NCBI GenBank assembly: GCA_903868125.1
Contig: CAIPUE010000015.1
Span: 90,018 to 154,017 of the forward strand
Direction: 5' to 3'
Length of the DNA: 64,000 nt
From: an uncultured bacterium
GTDB taxonomy: Bacteria > Cyanobacteriota > Vampirovibrionia > Gastranaerophilales > Gastranaerophilaceae
The notes under the pieces were generated by a model. That model had not been told where the DNA came from. It made no database searches and saw nothing but the letters and a program-made list of their open reading frames with translations. The position numbers and the translations under genes are program-made. This document shows, in pieces, positions 34,133-44,685 of this stretch. How positions within the stretch are numbered: the stretch's first letter is position 1; each line of letters opens with the position of its first letter.

Positions 34133-34231
34133 TTAAAAGATAGCAATTTATAGAAAGTTGTAATGAAGATTTATTAAGCACAAACGCTTAATATTAGGTA
34201 TGAAACACGAAAAAAGTGTTAAAATAAGGAT

Positions 34232-34444
34232 ATGGATATTATTAAAAACTTGAAGGATTATAATCTTTCAACTCAACAAAAAATATTTGCCGGTTTCTTA
34301 AAGGAGAGCATCAGCTCCTATAGTTGTATTGAGAAAATTACCAATAAAACTTACTTGAAAAAATATTTGGCACCTGAAAATGATTTTACTATTTACAGTA
34401 TCGGAGTTGCCGACCCTAACCTGATTCTAAGAAGAGCTGTTTAA
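34232..34444 (+). CDS. 70-aa protein, unknown
   Basis: Begins MDIIKNLKDYNLSTQQKIFA and continues GFLKESISSYSCIEKITNKT, then a short beta-like C terminus (FTIYSIGVADPNLILRRAV). aagg lies just before the ATG at a short spacing. Its stop is 4 nt from the stop of the convergent gene. No family recognised; the ORF size and start signals make it moderately likely. Confidence 0.5.
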   Translation: MDIIKNLKDYNLSTQQKIFAGFLKESISSYSCIEKITNKTYLKKYLAPENDFTIYSIGVADPNLILRRAV

Positions 34445-34448
34445 AATA

Positions 34449-35063
34449 CTATCCTCTAATTACAGGGATTTCGTTGAATATAAACAAAGGTTTTTCAACC
34501 TGTTTATCTGCATTAATATTTTCGCTGATATTTTTTGCTAAAATTGCTCCGACAATCGCCTCTAAATGAGCCATGGGCATCATGTTAGTGGGGAGCGAAT
34601 GGAATCCATATTTAATTTTTAATGCACTTTGCAAAGCTTTGCAGTCGGCAGGCGAGCGTTCCTTAAAACAAGAATCCAATTTGAGAGCTTGCCTTGTCAG
34701 ATATAGCTCGAAACGCTTAATATTCATTCCCTGTTCAATTAAAGTGTTAAAATAATCAGCACCTCTCGATGAATATCTTTGAGTCCAATTGTCGGTATTT
34801 TGGAAATTGTCGTTTGAAGCGACAAGCTGATAAGGCTTAGATAAAATACGCCATTTCCCGTTTAGCATTGAATTATCCCAAGGCAGAGAAATACAAATTT
34901 GGGAATTTTTTAAGGAAGAAAAATTATCGAAAAAATGCTGGACATCTTGCATCGTAAAAAGTTTATCCAACAAAATTAATTCATTGTTTCTATCCAAAAC
35001 AGCAACGCCGGATTCTGCGTTTGCTCCAGAAGATAACATTAAGCCTATAAAATAGTGATTCAT
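34449..35063 (-). CDS. RNase H-fold-like protein, unknown
   Basis: 204 aa from the ATG at 35063 (AGGA 6 nt upstream; an ATG two codons earlier is also possible). The opening YFIGLMLSSGANAESGVAVLDRNNELIL and the ICISLPWDN segment look like the first strands of an RNase H fold, as in DUF429-type predicted nucleases. CKALQSALKIKYGFHSLP and AHLEAIVGAILAKN resemble the later conserved helices. Catalytic acidic residues are not clearly in place, so this is a tentative fold guess. It follows motB by 15 nt and may share its transcript. Confidence 0.55.
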   Translation of the reverse strand: MNHYFIGLMLSSGANAESGVAVLDRNNELILLDKLFTMQDVQHFFDNFSSLKNSQICISLPWDNSMLNGKWRILSKPYQLVASNDNFQNTDNWTQRYSSRGADYFNTLIEQGMNIKRFELYLTRQALKLDSCFKERSPADCKALQSALKIKYGFHSLPTNMMPMAHLEAIVGAILAKNISENINADKQVEKPLFIFNEIPVIRG

Positions 35064-35078
35064 GTGCATCCTAAATGG

Positions 35079-36149
35079 TTATTTTTCTTGTAATGTTGTT
35101 GATGAAATGTCTTTAGCCGGAGGATTTAACCATGTTCCCTGACCGGTGATTTGACTTCGAGTACTACTATCCAAAGCATTTGTTTCTTTGGATATGCGTT
35201 TTAGTTCTTTGTCATAAACTTTATTTAAAATTATAGCCTCCTGCTCCGTTTGTTTATTTCCGTTTGTAAGTTTTTTTGCCGCATCGGAAATTGATTCAAT
35301 TCTATTTATTGTATCAATTCTATTCAATTGCATTTTTTCCTGATCTTCTTTACTCATTTTCATAATGTCATTAGTTGCATACTCTTCAGATTTAAATTTG
35401 TTTTTTAAAATTAGAATTTCGACTCTTCTATTTTTAGCTCTATTTGAAGGCGAATCATTCTTTACAAGGGGTCTTGTATCGGCAAATCCTACGGCAGTAA
35501 AAAGGCTTGGCATAAAACTAAATCTATTTATAAAGTATTTAATTATGGCACTTGACCTAGCCGAAGATAATTCCCAATTCGATGGAAATATTTTCGAATT
35601 AATCGGTTGGTTATCAGTATGCCCCTCGATTCTCATATTATGTAAAATAAACTTTTTAGCAATAACTGCGCCTATTTTATCAAGTTTTAATTTCGCACTT
35701 GGCGTTAAAACTGCGGAAGCTACTTCAAATAAATAATCTTCATTGAATCTTATAACTAATCCTCTATCCGTTTCAACAGTTTCAACTCCATTAATTTCAC
35801 TCGATTTTATTTTATCATTAATTGATTTCTGGATTTCTTCCATAGACTGCTCTTCATATTTTTGGCTTATATATTCCATCATTAAAGGCGTTATCATAGA
35901 ATCTGATTGTGAGGAGTCAAAAATGCTATTAGAAGAATTTTCCATTATCCCTTCAGAACCCTGCATTATGGACGGGGCTGCAAAAGCCTGCTGCATGGAA
36001 TTCTCAAGTGTTTTAAAATCTTTAATATCAACTTGCGATAAAGCATATAATACAACAAATGTCGCAAATAAAAGAGTAACGAAATCGGCGTATGAAACCA
36101 TCCAACGCTCAAGATTTTCATGCTCGGGATGTTTTTTCTTTTTTGCCAT
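35079..36149 (-). CDS. motB: Flagellar motor stator protein MotB
   Basis: 356 aa. The stator subunit that anchors the motor to peptidoglycan and carries the proton-binding Asp. The N-terminal helix WMVSYADFVTLLFATFVVLYALS (about 15-38) contains the conserved Asp. A Gln/Met-rich linker precedes the OmpA-like peptidoglycan-binding domain (about 155-255), with RIEGHTDNQPI, NWELSSARSSAIIKYF and NRRVEILI. A C-terminal extension of about 100 residues is unusual for MotB. Its ATG overlaps the motA stop (TAATG). Confidence 0.95.
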   Translation of the reverse strand: MAKKKKHPEHENLERWMVSYADFVTLLFATFVVLYALSQVDIKDFKTLENSMQQAFAAPSIMQGSEGIMENSSNSIFDSSQSDSMITPLMMEYISQKYEEQSMEEIQKSINDKIKSSEINGVETVETDRGLVIRFNEDYLFEVASAVLTPSAKLKLDKIGAVIAKKFILHNMRIEGHTDNQPINSKIFPSNWELSSARSSAIIKYFINRFSFMPSLFTAVGFADTRPLVKNDSPSNRAKNRRVEILILKNKFKSEEYATNDIMKMSKEDQEKMQLNRIDTINRIESISDAAKKLTNGNKQTEQEAIILNKVYDKELKRISKETNALDSSTRSQITGQGTWLNPPAKDISSTTLQEK

Positions 36150-36919
36150 TAACTTTTAGCCCCTTTGGAAGGATTTTTATCAATAATGAAGGAGTGTAAC
36201 TTTCTTTCTATTAACGTAGGACTTTCTCCTGCCTGTATTGCCAAAACTCCTTCAAGCATCATTTCTTTAGCAAGAAATAATTTTTGATAATTAAATTTGA
36301 TTCTTGTTGCCATAGGTAACAAGACCAAGTTTGCTGCAAAAAGCCCATAAACTGTGGCAACAAATGCTACGGCAATACCTGAGCCCAATTTAGAAGGATC
36401 AGAAAGATTTTGCATAACCTGAATTAATCCCATTACAGCACCAATAATGCCTAATGTTGGTGAGTATGCTCCAGCCGATTCAAATACTTTAGAACCTCTA
36501 TTAACTTTTTCTTCCAGTTGAGTAATTTGATTTTCCATCATCCCCTGAACTAATGATGGGTCAGCACCATCGGCTACTGTTTCAAGCCCCATTGTAAGCA
36601 GTGAGTCAGAAGCATTTTGGGCTTCTTTTTCCAAAATAATAACCCCTTCTTTTCTTGCCTTTGTCGCAAAACCAACAATTTCAGTAATTAGATTTTCAAA
36701 ATTAACCCTTGGAGGGAATAAAACATCTTTTATCATCCCCATAGCATTTTTTAAATCGTCATTTGGAAAACTGGCAATAACCGCCCCCGCAGTGCCTCCA
36801 AAAACAATCATCGCCGCAGTTACTTGAAGTAATTGCCCAATATTACCACCCTCCATTGCTTGTGCAACGAGGATAAATCCAATCCCTATAACGGTTCCCA
36901 GTACTGCAAATATATCCAT
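36149..36919 (-). CDS. motA: Flagellar motor stator protein MotA
   Basis: 256 aa. Forms the ion channel of the stator with MotB. Four membrane segments are visible, with the family motif SPTLGIIGAVMGLIQVMQNLSDPSKLGSGIAVAFVATVYGLFAANLVLLP (about 150-200, quoted in part) and the N-terminal GGTAGAVIASFP. An intracellular loop with LITEIVGFATKARKEG and GLETVADGADP lies between helices 2 and 3. Together with fliW and csrA it implies a flagellated cell. It is the first gene of motA-motB. Confidence 0.95.
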   Translation of the reverse strand: MDIFAVLGTVIGIGFILVAQAMEGGNIGQLLQVTAAMIVFGGTAGAVIASFPNDDLKNAMGMIKDVLFPPRVNFENLITEIVGFATKARKEGVIILEKEAQNASDSLLTMGLETVADGADPSLVQGMMENQITQLEEKVNRGSKVFESAGAYSPTLGIIGAVMGLIQVMQNLSDPSKLGSGIAVAFVATVYGLFAANLVLLPMATRIKFNYQKLFLAKEMMLEGVLAIQAGESPTLIERKLHSFIIDKNPSKGAKS

Positions 36920-36985
36920 TTTTTACTCCGATTACTCTTATATATGTTAAATTTACCCCATTTGCAACAATAATAAATCGTATAA

Positions 36986-37735
36986 TCAGAGTAAAGTTGT
37001 CAAGATTATAGGTTCATTATCTGTGACCAAGACGGAATGTTCAAAATGTGCTGATGCCTTCTTGTCTACTGTTTGCACAGTCCACTTATCTGAAAGGACT
37101 TCCACTTCATCACATCCCAAATTCAACATCGGCTCTATAGCTATTGTCATTCCCGCTTTTAATACTATATTACTACCTGTTCTGTAGTTAAAAACGAAAG
37201 GATCTTCATGCATGTTTTTTCCCACGCCATGCCCGCCATATTGTCTTACTATTCCTAAATTTTCGCGATTTGCCACATCTTCTATCGCCGCACTTACCAT
37301 ATCTAAAATATTACCGTGACGCATTTGAGAAACCCCTGCAAAAAGGGCTTCTTCGGTTACAGTAAGTAACTTTTTATTCTCATCGCAGACTTCGCCGACA
37401 GGATAAGTCCAAGCCCCATCCCCGACCATTCCTCCATAAGTTGCCCCAACATCAACGCTGATGATATCACCCTCTTTCAGGATAACATCTTTCAGTGGAA
37501 ACCCGTGTACAACCTGCTCATTAACGGAAGCACAAATTGAAGCAGGAAAACCGTGATAACCTAAAAAAGTTGGGATAGCTTTATTTTTTTTGATAATCTC
37601 AAACGCAATATTATCAAGATATTTTGTGTTAATTCCCGGTTCTATTATTCGTTTCATCTCTTGATGAACCAACGCAACAATATGTCCTGCTTGACGAATT
37701 CTTTTTATTTCTTCTTTTGATTTTTTTGTTATCAT
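36986..37735 (-). CDS. map: Methionine aminopeptidase, type I
   Basis: 249 aa. It removes the initiator Met co-translationally using two metal ions. The ligands and family motifs are visible: SVDVGATYGGMVGDGAWTYPVG (first Asp pair, about 92-113), YGGHGVGKNMHEDPFV with the His (about 168), AIEPMLNLG (Glu), and the final FEHSVLVTD (Glu). The start MITKKSKEEIKRIRQAG is typical. It lies 222 nt after adk on the same strand, across a terminator, so it is transcribed from its own promoter. Confidence 0.96.
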   Translation of the reverse strand: MITKKSKEEIKRIRQAGHIVALVHQEMKRIIEPGINTKYLDNIAFEIIKKNKAIPTFLGYHGFPASICASVNEQVVHGFPLKDVILKEGDIISVDVGATYGGMVGDGAWTYPVGEVCDENKKLLTVTEEALFAGVSQMRHGNILDMVSAAIEDVANRENLGIVRQYGGHGVGKNMHEDPFVFNYRTGSNIVLKAGMTIAIEPMLNLGCDEVEVLSDKWTVQTVDKKASAHFEHSVLVTDNEPIILTTLL

Positions 37736-37890
37736 ATTATCCCAGCTTTTTTACTGCTTGGCAATTGTTTTACCATATGCAAGTTTCATAATTTATTGTA
37801 GCCCACAGGTTAACAAAAATCAAGCATTAAGCAAGAGCATTGCAAACAATTAACGCAATCTCAAAAACGGTCGTTGGCAAAGCGTTCTCA

Positions 37891-37927
37891 AAAAATTAGG
37901 GACTATATGGCACAGCCCCTAAAAAAT
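37891..37927 (-). terminator. Intrinsic terminator of adk
   Basis: On the minus strand, ATTTTTTAGGGGC pairs imperfectly with the arm ending in CCCTAATTTTT, around a GTGCCATAT-type loop. It lies 31 nt after the adk stop and upstream of map. Confidence 0.6.
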
Positions 37928-37957
37928 ATTGATTGTAAGCGTCGTAGGCATTAAGAG

Positions 37958-38617
37958 CTAATTTATTTCACTTAAAAGTCTTTCCCAAACTTCGTCGACT
38001 TCTCCGTTTGCATCGATTTTTCTCAAAGAACCTTTTTCTTCGTAGAATTTTATCAAAGGAGCCGTCTGTTCAAAATAAGTGTTGAATCTTGCTTTTGCTG
38101 TTTCTTCGGTATCGTCTTTTCTTTGGATTAATTCTGCACAACAATCATCACAAACGCACTCTTTTTGGGGTTTTAGCGATAACAAATTATAAATCTTTCC
38201 GCATTTTGAGCAAGAACGACGATATATTATTCTGTCTAAAAGCAGTTGTTGATTGATATCAAAATAAACAACCTTAAAGCCAACTTCTTTATCCGCATCT
38301 ATTTCTTTTAACATTCCTTCAAGCATTTCAGCCTGTTCAATACTTCTCGGAAACCCGTCAAGAATAAATCCGTTTGAACAATCTTCCTCTTGCAATCTTG
38401 ATTTGATTATTGAAGCCACAATTTCAATCGGAACCAATTGTCCTTTTTCAATATATCCTTGAGCAGTAAGCCCGTCAGGTGTTTTCTCGGTCATGGCACG
38501 TCTCAACAAAGAGCCCGTATCCACGTGCGGAAAATTTAAATATTGTGATAATTTACTTGTCTGAGTGCCTTTTCCGCTAGCCGGTGGTCCTAAAAATACT
38601 AATTCTTTTTTTGTCAT
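37958..38617 (-). CDS. adk: Adenylate kinase (zinc-finger LID)
   Basis: 219 aa. Interconverts ATP + AMP and 2 ADP. P-loop FLGPPASGKGTQTSKLS (about 8-24), AMP-binding HVDTGSLLRRAM, GFPRSIEQAEML (about 88-99). The LID domain carries four or more cysteines (CSKCGKIYN...CVCDDCC), a zinc site as in Gram-positive and many thermophile enzymes. The C-terminal RKDDTEETAKARFNTYFEQTAPLIKFY is standard. It is transcribed alone, ending at the hairpin upstream of map. Confidence 0.96.
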   Translation of the reverse strand: MTKKELVFLGPPASGKGTQTSKLSQYLNFPHVDTGSLLRRAMTEKTPDGLTAQGYIEKGQLVPIEIVASIIKSRLQEEDCSNGFILDGFPRSIEQAEMLEGMLKEIDADKEVGFKVVYFDINQQLLLDRIIYRRSCSKCGKIYNLLSLKPQKECVCDDCCAELIQRKDDTEETAKARFNTYFEQTAPLIKFYEEKGSLRKIDANGEVDEVWERLLSEIN

Positions 38618-38657
38618 TTTTTAATTCCTTTTTTAATCTATCTATATATTAACATTC

Positions 38658-41126
<2,469 letters not shown>

Positions 41127-41142
41127 CTAAAATATTCTTTTC

Positions 41143-41166
41143 GGTGCGGTTAAATCCGCACCCTAC
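41143..41166 (-). repeat. REP palindrome, class 1, upstream of gyrB
   Basis: GGTGCGG-TTAAAT-CCGCACC followed by CTAC, 26 nt upstream of the gyrB ATG on the gyrB transcription side. It may therefore lie in the 5' leader. Confidence 0.88.
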
Positions 41167-41236
41167 ATGCAACTCCCTTTTCACTTAATCATAGCATAAA
41201 CAAAAGATTTTGGCACGAATTTGTTACATAAAAAAG

Positions 41237-42331
41237 TTATCGAAAGACATAGTGCGTATTTTTAGCTTTGCCAATTTTTTTAAAGATTTTTTTATCAATT
41301 AAATCATTGATGTCATTACTTGAACTGTCTTGAGAACAATTGCAAATTTTTGCCCACTTGCTTGAAGTCAAATGCCCCTCAAATCCATCAAATAATTTAT
41401 TCAATATTTTTCTTTGTCTGTCATTAAAGCCTATTCCCAAATGTTTTTGCCAAAACTCAGCTTTTTTTAATACATTTCCTAAAATTTCATCACTGTTTTG
41501 AATTGAAATTAATAAATTCTCCAAAAACCACAAAAGCCAATTCGTTATATCCAAGGTGCCCTTTTGAGTCTTTTCTAAAATTTCATAATAAGATTTTCTT
41601 TCTTTTCTTATTTGTGCAGACATTGAATAAAATCTAAAATTCAGATCGTCACTTTTTGCCAACATCATATCCGCTAAAACTCTTGCGATTCTACCGTTAC
41701 CATCATCGAAAGGATGGAGGATAACAAACCATAAGTGGACAATGCCTGCCTTGATTAATAAATCAATATCATCATTTTGATTAATATAATTGATTAAATC
41801 GTTCATTTCTGTATCAAGAATTTGTGCACATGGTGCTTCGTAATGGATTTTTTCTTTACCAACGGAACCTGAAACAACCTGCATCGGTCCCGTTGAATCA
41901 TTCCTGTAATCGCCAACCCTGATTTTGTACATCCCGCTATAACCTGTCGGAAATAATGCGGCGTGCCAACCTACAATACGTTCTTTGTTTATCGGTTTAT
42001 CGAAGTTTTGGGTAGCATCCAGCATCATCTCAACAACGCCTTCAACATTTCTTTCTCGGGCAATATTACTAGTAATTTCTAAGCCCAGTTTTCTTGCAAT
42101 GGATGATCTGACTTGTTCAGGATTTAAAATTTCTCCCTCGATTTCACCGGATTTTATAATGTTTTCAGTCAGCACATTGAGTAAGGCATCATTTTTAATC
42201 TCAAAGCCTAAAGAATTCATTCTTCCCAGTAAAAAACCTTGAGCGAGTTTAACTTCAGAGAGTAATTTTAAAACTTTTTCTCCGTTCCATGTAAAGTTGT
42301 GCCAGTGAGTGTTTTGATAGATATATTCCAT
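41237..42331 (-). CDS. Fic family protein with N-terminal inhibitory motif
   Basis: 364 aa. The catalytic motif HPFDDGNGRIARVLADMML (about 205-223) matches HPFxxGNGR, which in Fic enzymes transfers AMP or related groups to protein hydroxyls. The N terminus (MEYIYQNTHWHNFTWNGEKV) fits the DUF4172 family. The helix IIKSGEIEGEILNP has S-x-x-x-E-G, the class II Fic inhibitory motif that holds the enzyme off. The C terminus (LTSSKWAKICNCSQDSSSNDINDLIDKKIFKKIG) looks like a winged helix. It sits next to the higBA module, divergently transcribed across a 104-nt gap. Target unknown. Confidence 0.9.
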   Translation of the reverse strand: MEYIYQNTHWHNFTWNGEKVLKLLSEVKLAQGFLLGRMNSLGFEIKNDALLNVLTENIIKSGEIEGEILNPEQVRSSIARKLGLEITSNIARERNVEGVVEMMLDATQNFDKPINKERIVGWHAALFPTGYSGMYKIRVGDYRNDSTGPMQVVSGSVGKEKIHYEAPCAQILDTEMNDLINYINQNDDIDLLIKAGIVHLWFVILHPFDDGNGRIARVLADMMLAKSDDLNFRFYSMSAQIRKERKSYYEILEKTQKGTLDITNWLLWFLENLLISIQNSDEILGNVLKKAEFWQKHLGIGFNDRQRKILNKLFDGFEGHLTSSKWAKICNCSQDSSSNDINDLIDKKIFKKIGKAKNTHYVFR

Positions 42332-42400
42332 GTTAATCTCCGAACTTTATACGGATATTATAACATATATTCTCCGATAAATAAACCCCTAATAATGCAC

Positions 42401-42429
42401 TTGACAAATTGTATGCTTGAAGATACAAT
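42401..42429 (+). promoter_or_regulatory. higBA promoter and operator
   Basis: TTGACA (42401-42406), a 17-bp spacer and TACAAT (42424-42429) form a near-consensus promoter. The predicted transcription start (about 42436) is the toxin ATG itself, so the message is leaderless. The palindrome TTGTATGCTTGAAGATACAA (42409-42428) covers the spacer and -10, as expected for autoregulation by a HigA-type antitoxin. Confidence 0.75.
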
Positions 42430-42435
42430 GTAAGT

Positions 42436-42759
42436 ATGAAAAGAGTTATAATTTTCTAATCAAATGGTAAATCCCCTTTTGTTGAATGGCTGAATTCACT
42501 CAAGGATAAAAAAACTAAATCCCGTGTGAATGAAAAAATTAAACGAATAATTATGGGTAATTATGGCGATTTTAAAAAAATAGATAGCGAATTATCTGAG
42601 TTTCGTTTAAAGTTCGGGGCAGGTTATAGGCTTTATTTCTCAGAAATTAATAATGTAATCATATTATTAATTTCTGGCGGTGATAAATCTACGCAAGTAA
42701 AGGATATTAAAAAAGCTAAAGAATACTTACAACAATGGAAAGAAGGAAACAATGAATAA
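42436..42759 (+). pseudogene. higB: HigB/RelE-type toxin gene interrupted by a nonsense codon
   Basis: The frame from the ATG at 42436 reads MKRVIIF, then a TAA at codon 8 (42457-42459), then SNGKSPFVEWLNSLKDKKTK and on to GAGYRLYFSEINNVIILLISGGDKSTQVKDIKKAKEYL. This is the family pattern of the Gp49/HigB addiction killer: an FY-x-NGKSPF N terminus and the LLLxGGDKSTQ core. In an intact family member codon 8 would be expected to be Tyr, so TAT to TAA is the simplest change. Translation could restart at GTG (42523) or ATG (42526), giving a toxin without its first helix. It overlaps the antitoxin gene by 8 nt. Confidence 0.8.
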
Positions 42760-43063
42760 AAAAACTTATAAAAATTCAATTAATGCGGAAGATTTTTTGA
42801 TTGGGCAATTAAAAGACAAAGATATAGCTAAAGGGTTTTTAAACGAAAGTTTTAAAACTTATCTTGTCAATGGTGATATTGATGAATTTTTATATGCACT
42901 GGAACTTGTTATAAAATCAAGACAATCATTGTTGAGTTTTTCAAAAGGGGCTAACCTTAACAGGTCTAATCTTTACGCAATATTTAGTGGAAAACGAAAA
43001 CCACAATTTAGTACTGTTTTAAAAATTCTTTCCGAATTGGGCTATACTCTTAAAGTTGCGTAA
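42752..43063 (+). CDS. higA: HigA-type antitoxin (HTH addiction-module antidote)
   Basis: 103 aa. The C-terminal half is an XRE-like helix-turn-helix: SLLSFSKGANLNRSNLYAIFSGKRKPQFSTVLKILSELGYTLKVA, typical of the antidote family (TIGR02684-like). The N terminus (INAEDFLIGQLKDKDIAKGFLNESFKTYL) is the family's helical region. It overlaps the toxin frame by 8 nt, and its own operator lies at 42409-42428. The ORF is intact although its toxin has a stop codon. A strong terminator follows at 43086. Confidence 0.88.
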   Translation: MNKKTYKNSINAEDFLIGQLKDKDIAKGFLNESFKTYLVNGDIDEFLYALELVIKSRQSLLSFSKGANLNRSNLYAIFSGKRKPQFSTVLKILSELGYTLKVA

Positions 43064-43085
43064 TGTTTATTTAAGGAATGTAAAA

Positions 43086-43122
43086 AGAAAACCGCTTCAA
43101 TCTGAAACGGTTTTCTTTTTTT
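43086..43122 (+). terminator. Intrinsic terminator of higBA
   Basis: AGAAAACCGCTTCA and TGAAACGGTTTTCT pair with one mismatch around ATC, then a T-run. It lies 22 nt after the higA stop, and could also serve the convergent 169-aa gene. Confidence 0.85.
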
Positions 43123-43139
43123 ATGGGTATTTGGTTGGT

Positions 43140-43649
43140 TTATGCTTCGCCTTTGTCGCTTCCGCCGGCAAGTTTCAATCCGACATATGCAGCTAATGCA
43201 GCGCCTAGACCGATTAATCCTGCCTTCCCTGAATTTTTGACTTTCGGTAAGGTGTCTTTTAACTCTCCAAACACTGTTGTAACTTTAGTTTTAAGCCCCT
43301 CTGGTAAGCTTTCTAAAAGACTTTGAGCCACTGTTTTTGCTTTTGGAGCTGCATCTGCCACAACTGTTTCTACTTTAGCCTCAGGAAGTGCATCTAATCC
43401 TGCTTTAATCTCGCTTATGCTTTTGCTTTGTGCTTCAGTAAATTTTTCTGTTTTTAAAGTCTCATCCTTAATGCTTTGTACAAAAGTATCTTCTGTTGGA
43501 GAAGTTTTAAGTCCATGATAAGCTCCGCCTCCTGCTAAAGCACCAACTCCGAGTGCCGGTAAAAACGGATTACTACCATTGCTTTTTGATTCTTCACCTC
43601 TGAAGTTTTGTTGGTAACCAACTTTTTGATTAACTTGTTCTACTGACAT
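43140..43649 (-). CDS. Lineage-type protein with NFRG motif and glycine-rich helices
   Basis: 169 aa. N terminus MSVEQVNQKVGYQQNFRGEE, then a glycine-rich hydrophobic segment FLPALGVGALAGGGAYHG (about 28-45). The middle is charged and Ala/Lys/Glu-rich, probably coiled or helical (SIKDETLKTEKFTEAQSKSI), and the C terminus GLIGLGAALAAYVGLKLAGG is a second hydrophobic glycine-rich helix. No enzyme motif. The NFRG sequence recalls the FKG motif of the neighbouring 233-aa protein, and the two share a 27-nt leader, so they are probably co-regulated. Function unknown. Confidence 0.6.
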   Translation of the reverse strand: MSVEQVNQKVGYQQNFRGEESKSNGSNPFLPALGVGALAGGGAYHGLKTSPTEDTFVQSIKDETLKTEKFTEAQSKSISEIKAGLDALPEAKVETVVADAAPKAKTVAQSLLESLPEGLKTKVTTVFGELKDTLPKVKNSGKAGLIGLGAALAAYVGLKLAGGSDKGEA

Positions 43650-43676
43650 AACTGTACTACCTTTCTTTGTATAAAT
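43650..43676 (-). promoter_or_regulatory. Duplicated 27-nt 5' leader, copy 1
   Basis: The bases next to the start codon are identical to those of the 233-aa gene (44407-44433). Together with the ATG, 30 nt are the same. Read in the transcription direction they contain ACAAAGAAAGGTAGTACAGTT, which includes a GGTAG ribosome-binding site. The exact identity suggests recent duplication or selection on the leader. Confidence 0.7.
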
Positions 43677-43704
43677 TTAGCTGATTTGAAATTTATTTTA
43701 GAGC

Positions 43705-44406
43705 TTAAACTATTCTTCCGAATCTATTAAGCATTGCCCCGTCTTCCCCTATGCTAACAGGAGGTATTACTGTAGTTGGAGGAATTGTGCTAGAGACTTG
43801 GGGTGCATTTAAATCTATTTTGTTTTGTTGAACAAATCGCCCAATTAATTTTGGTCTTTCAACCATTAAACTTCTACCATTTTGGGTTGATGTTAAAAGC
43901 TTAATCGGTTCCCCTTGAGAGTTAAGTTCCAGTATATATTCTTTACCCTTTATCGTTTTCCCGTATATCAAATTTTCTTTTTTCGAAAACAAATCTGAAT
44001 ACATTTGTTCCTTCACTGCTCTAGTTGTGCCGTCTGTGAGTCTTTTTTCTGGCTTAATCTGTTCAAGGTGGTTCCTAAATCTTGCATCTCTTGCTTTCCT
44101 AGAAGTAAGGTTATTAAAATAGGCTAGAACTTCCCCAGTTGCTTTTTTAACTGGGCTGCCAGCTGCATCAATCACATCTCCTGCTGCTTCAGCTACAGCT
44201 TTAGAATTAAAATGTCTATAAGTTTTCACCCCTGCAATTACTACTGCGGCAAGTCCTGCCAAAGTTAAAAGAATCTTACCTCCTCCTGAAGATTTTTCTT
44301 CTGTTTTGACTTCTTCTGCAGGCTCATTTCCCTTGAATGGAACACTTTGTTGGGGTGTCAATCTCGTTGCTTCGTAATTATATCCAATAACTTTGCCAAC
44401 TGCCAT
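43705..44406 (-). CDS. Lineage-type protein with PFKG motif and one membrane helix
   Basis: 233 aa. N-terminal YNYEATRLTPQQSVPFKGNE, a Glu/Lys-rich linker (EEVKTEEKSSGGG), then the hydrophobic helix ILLTLAGLAAVVIAGVKTYR (about 43-62). The following region has basic helices (FNNLTSRKARDARFRNHLEQ) and a beta-like stretch (YGKTIKGKEYILELNSQGEPIKLL). A Pro/Thr-rich tail (STIPPTTVIPPVS) precedes the end. No family known. Its leader is identical to that of the 169-aa gene. Confidence 0.6.
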   Translation of the reverse strand: MAVGKVIGYNYEATRLTPQQSVPFKGNEPAEEVKTEEKSSGGGKILLTLAGLAAVVIAGVKTYRHFNSKAVAEAAGDVIDAAGSPVKKATGEVLAYFNNLTSRKARDARFRNHLEQIKPEKRLTDGTTRAVKEQMYSDLFSKKENLIYGKTIKGKEYILELNSQGEPIKLLTSTQNGRSLMVERPKLIGRFVQQNKIDLNAPQVSSTIPPTTVIPPVSIGEDGAMLNRFGRIV

Positions 44407-44433
44407 AACTGTACTACCTTTCTTTGTATAAAT
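44407..44433 (-). promoter_or_regulatory. Duplicated 27-nt 5' leader, copy 2
   Basis: Identical to 43650-43676. Beyond the shared block the upstream sequence of the two genes diverges, so the block itself seems to be the duplicated unit. The rest of the gap to 44685 holds no recognisable gene. Confidence 0.7.
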
Positions 44434-44685
44434 CTACCTAATTATTTTTTAACTAAAAACCTTCTTACTTATTATAACGAATACACAATAAAAAATTTGC
44501 TATGTAAAAAGCAGAAAAACTTCATAATAGACCTAAAATACCGTAGCCACAATATAAAAGTCAAATTTACATTTGTTAACAAACTGTTTTTGGGAGTAAT
44601 TAATCAAGTAAATAAAATTATGTCATTTGCTGTACAAGTCAAGTAATTCACTTACACTTTTTTATTATCCCTCAGGCACCCTTTA

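Noticed and set aside
44347..44646. 99-aa plus-strand ORF overlapping the 233-aa gene start and the gap
   Set aside because: Its start lies in the antisense of the 233-aa coding region, it lacks a ribosome-binding site, and its residues look like AT-rich noise.
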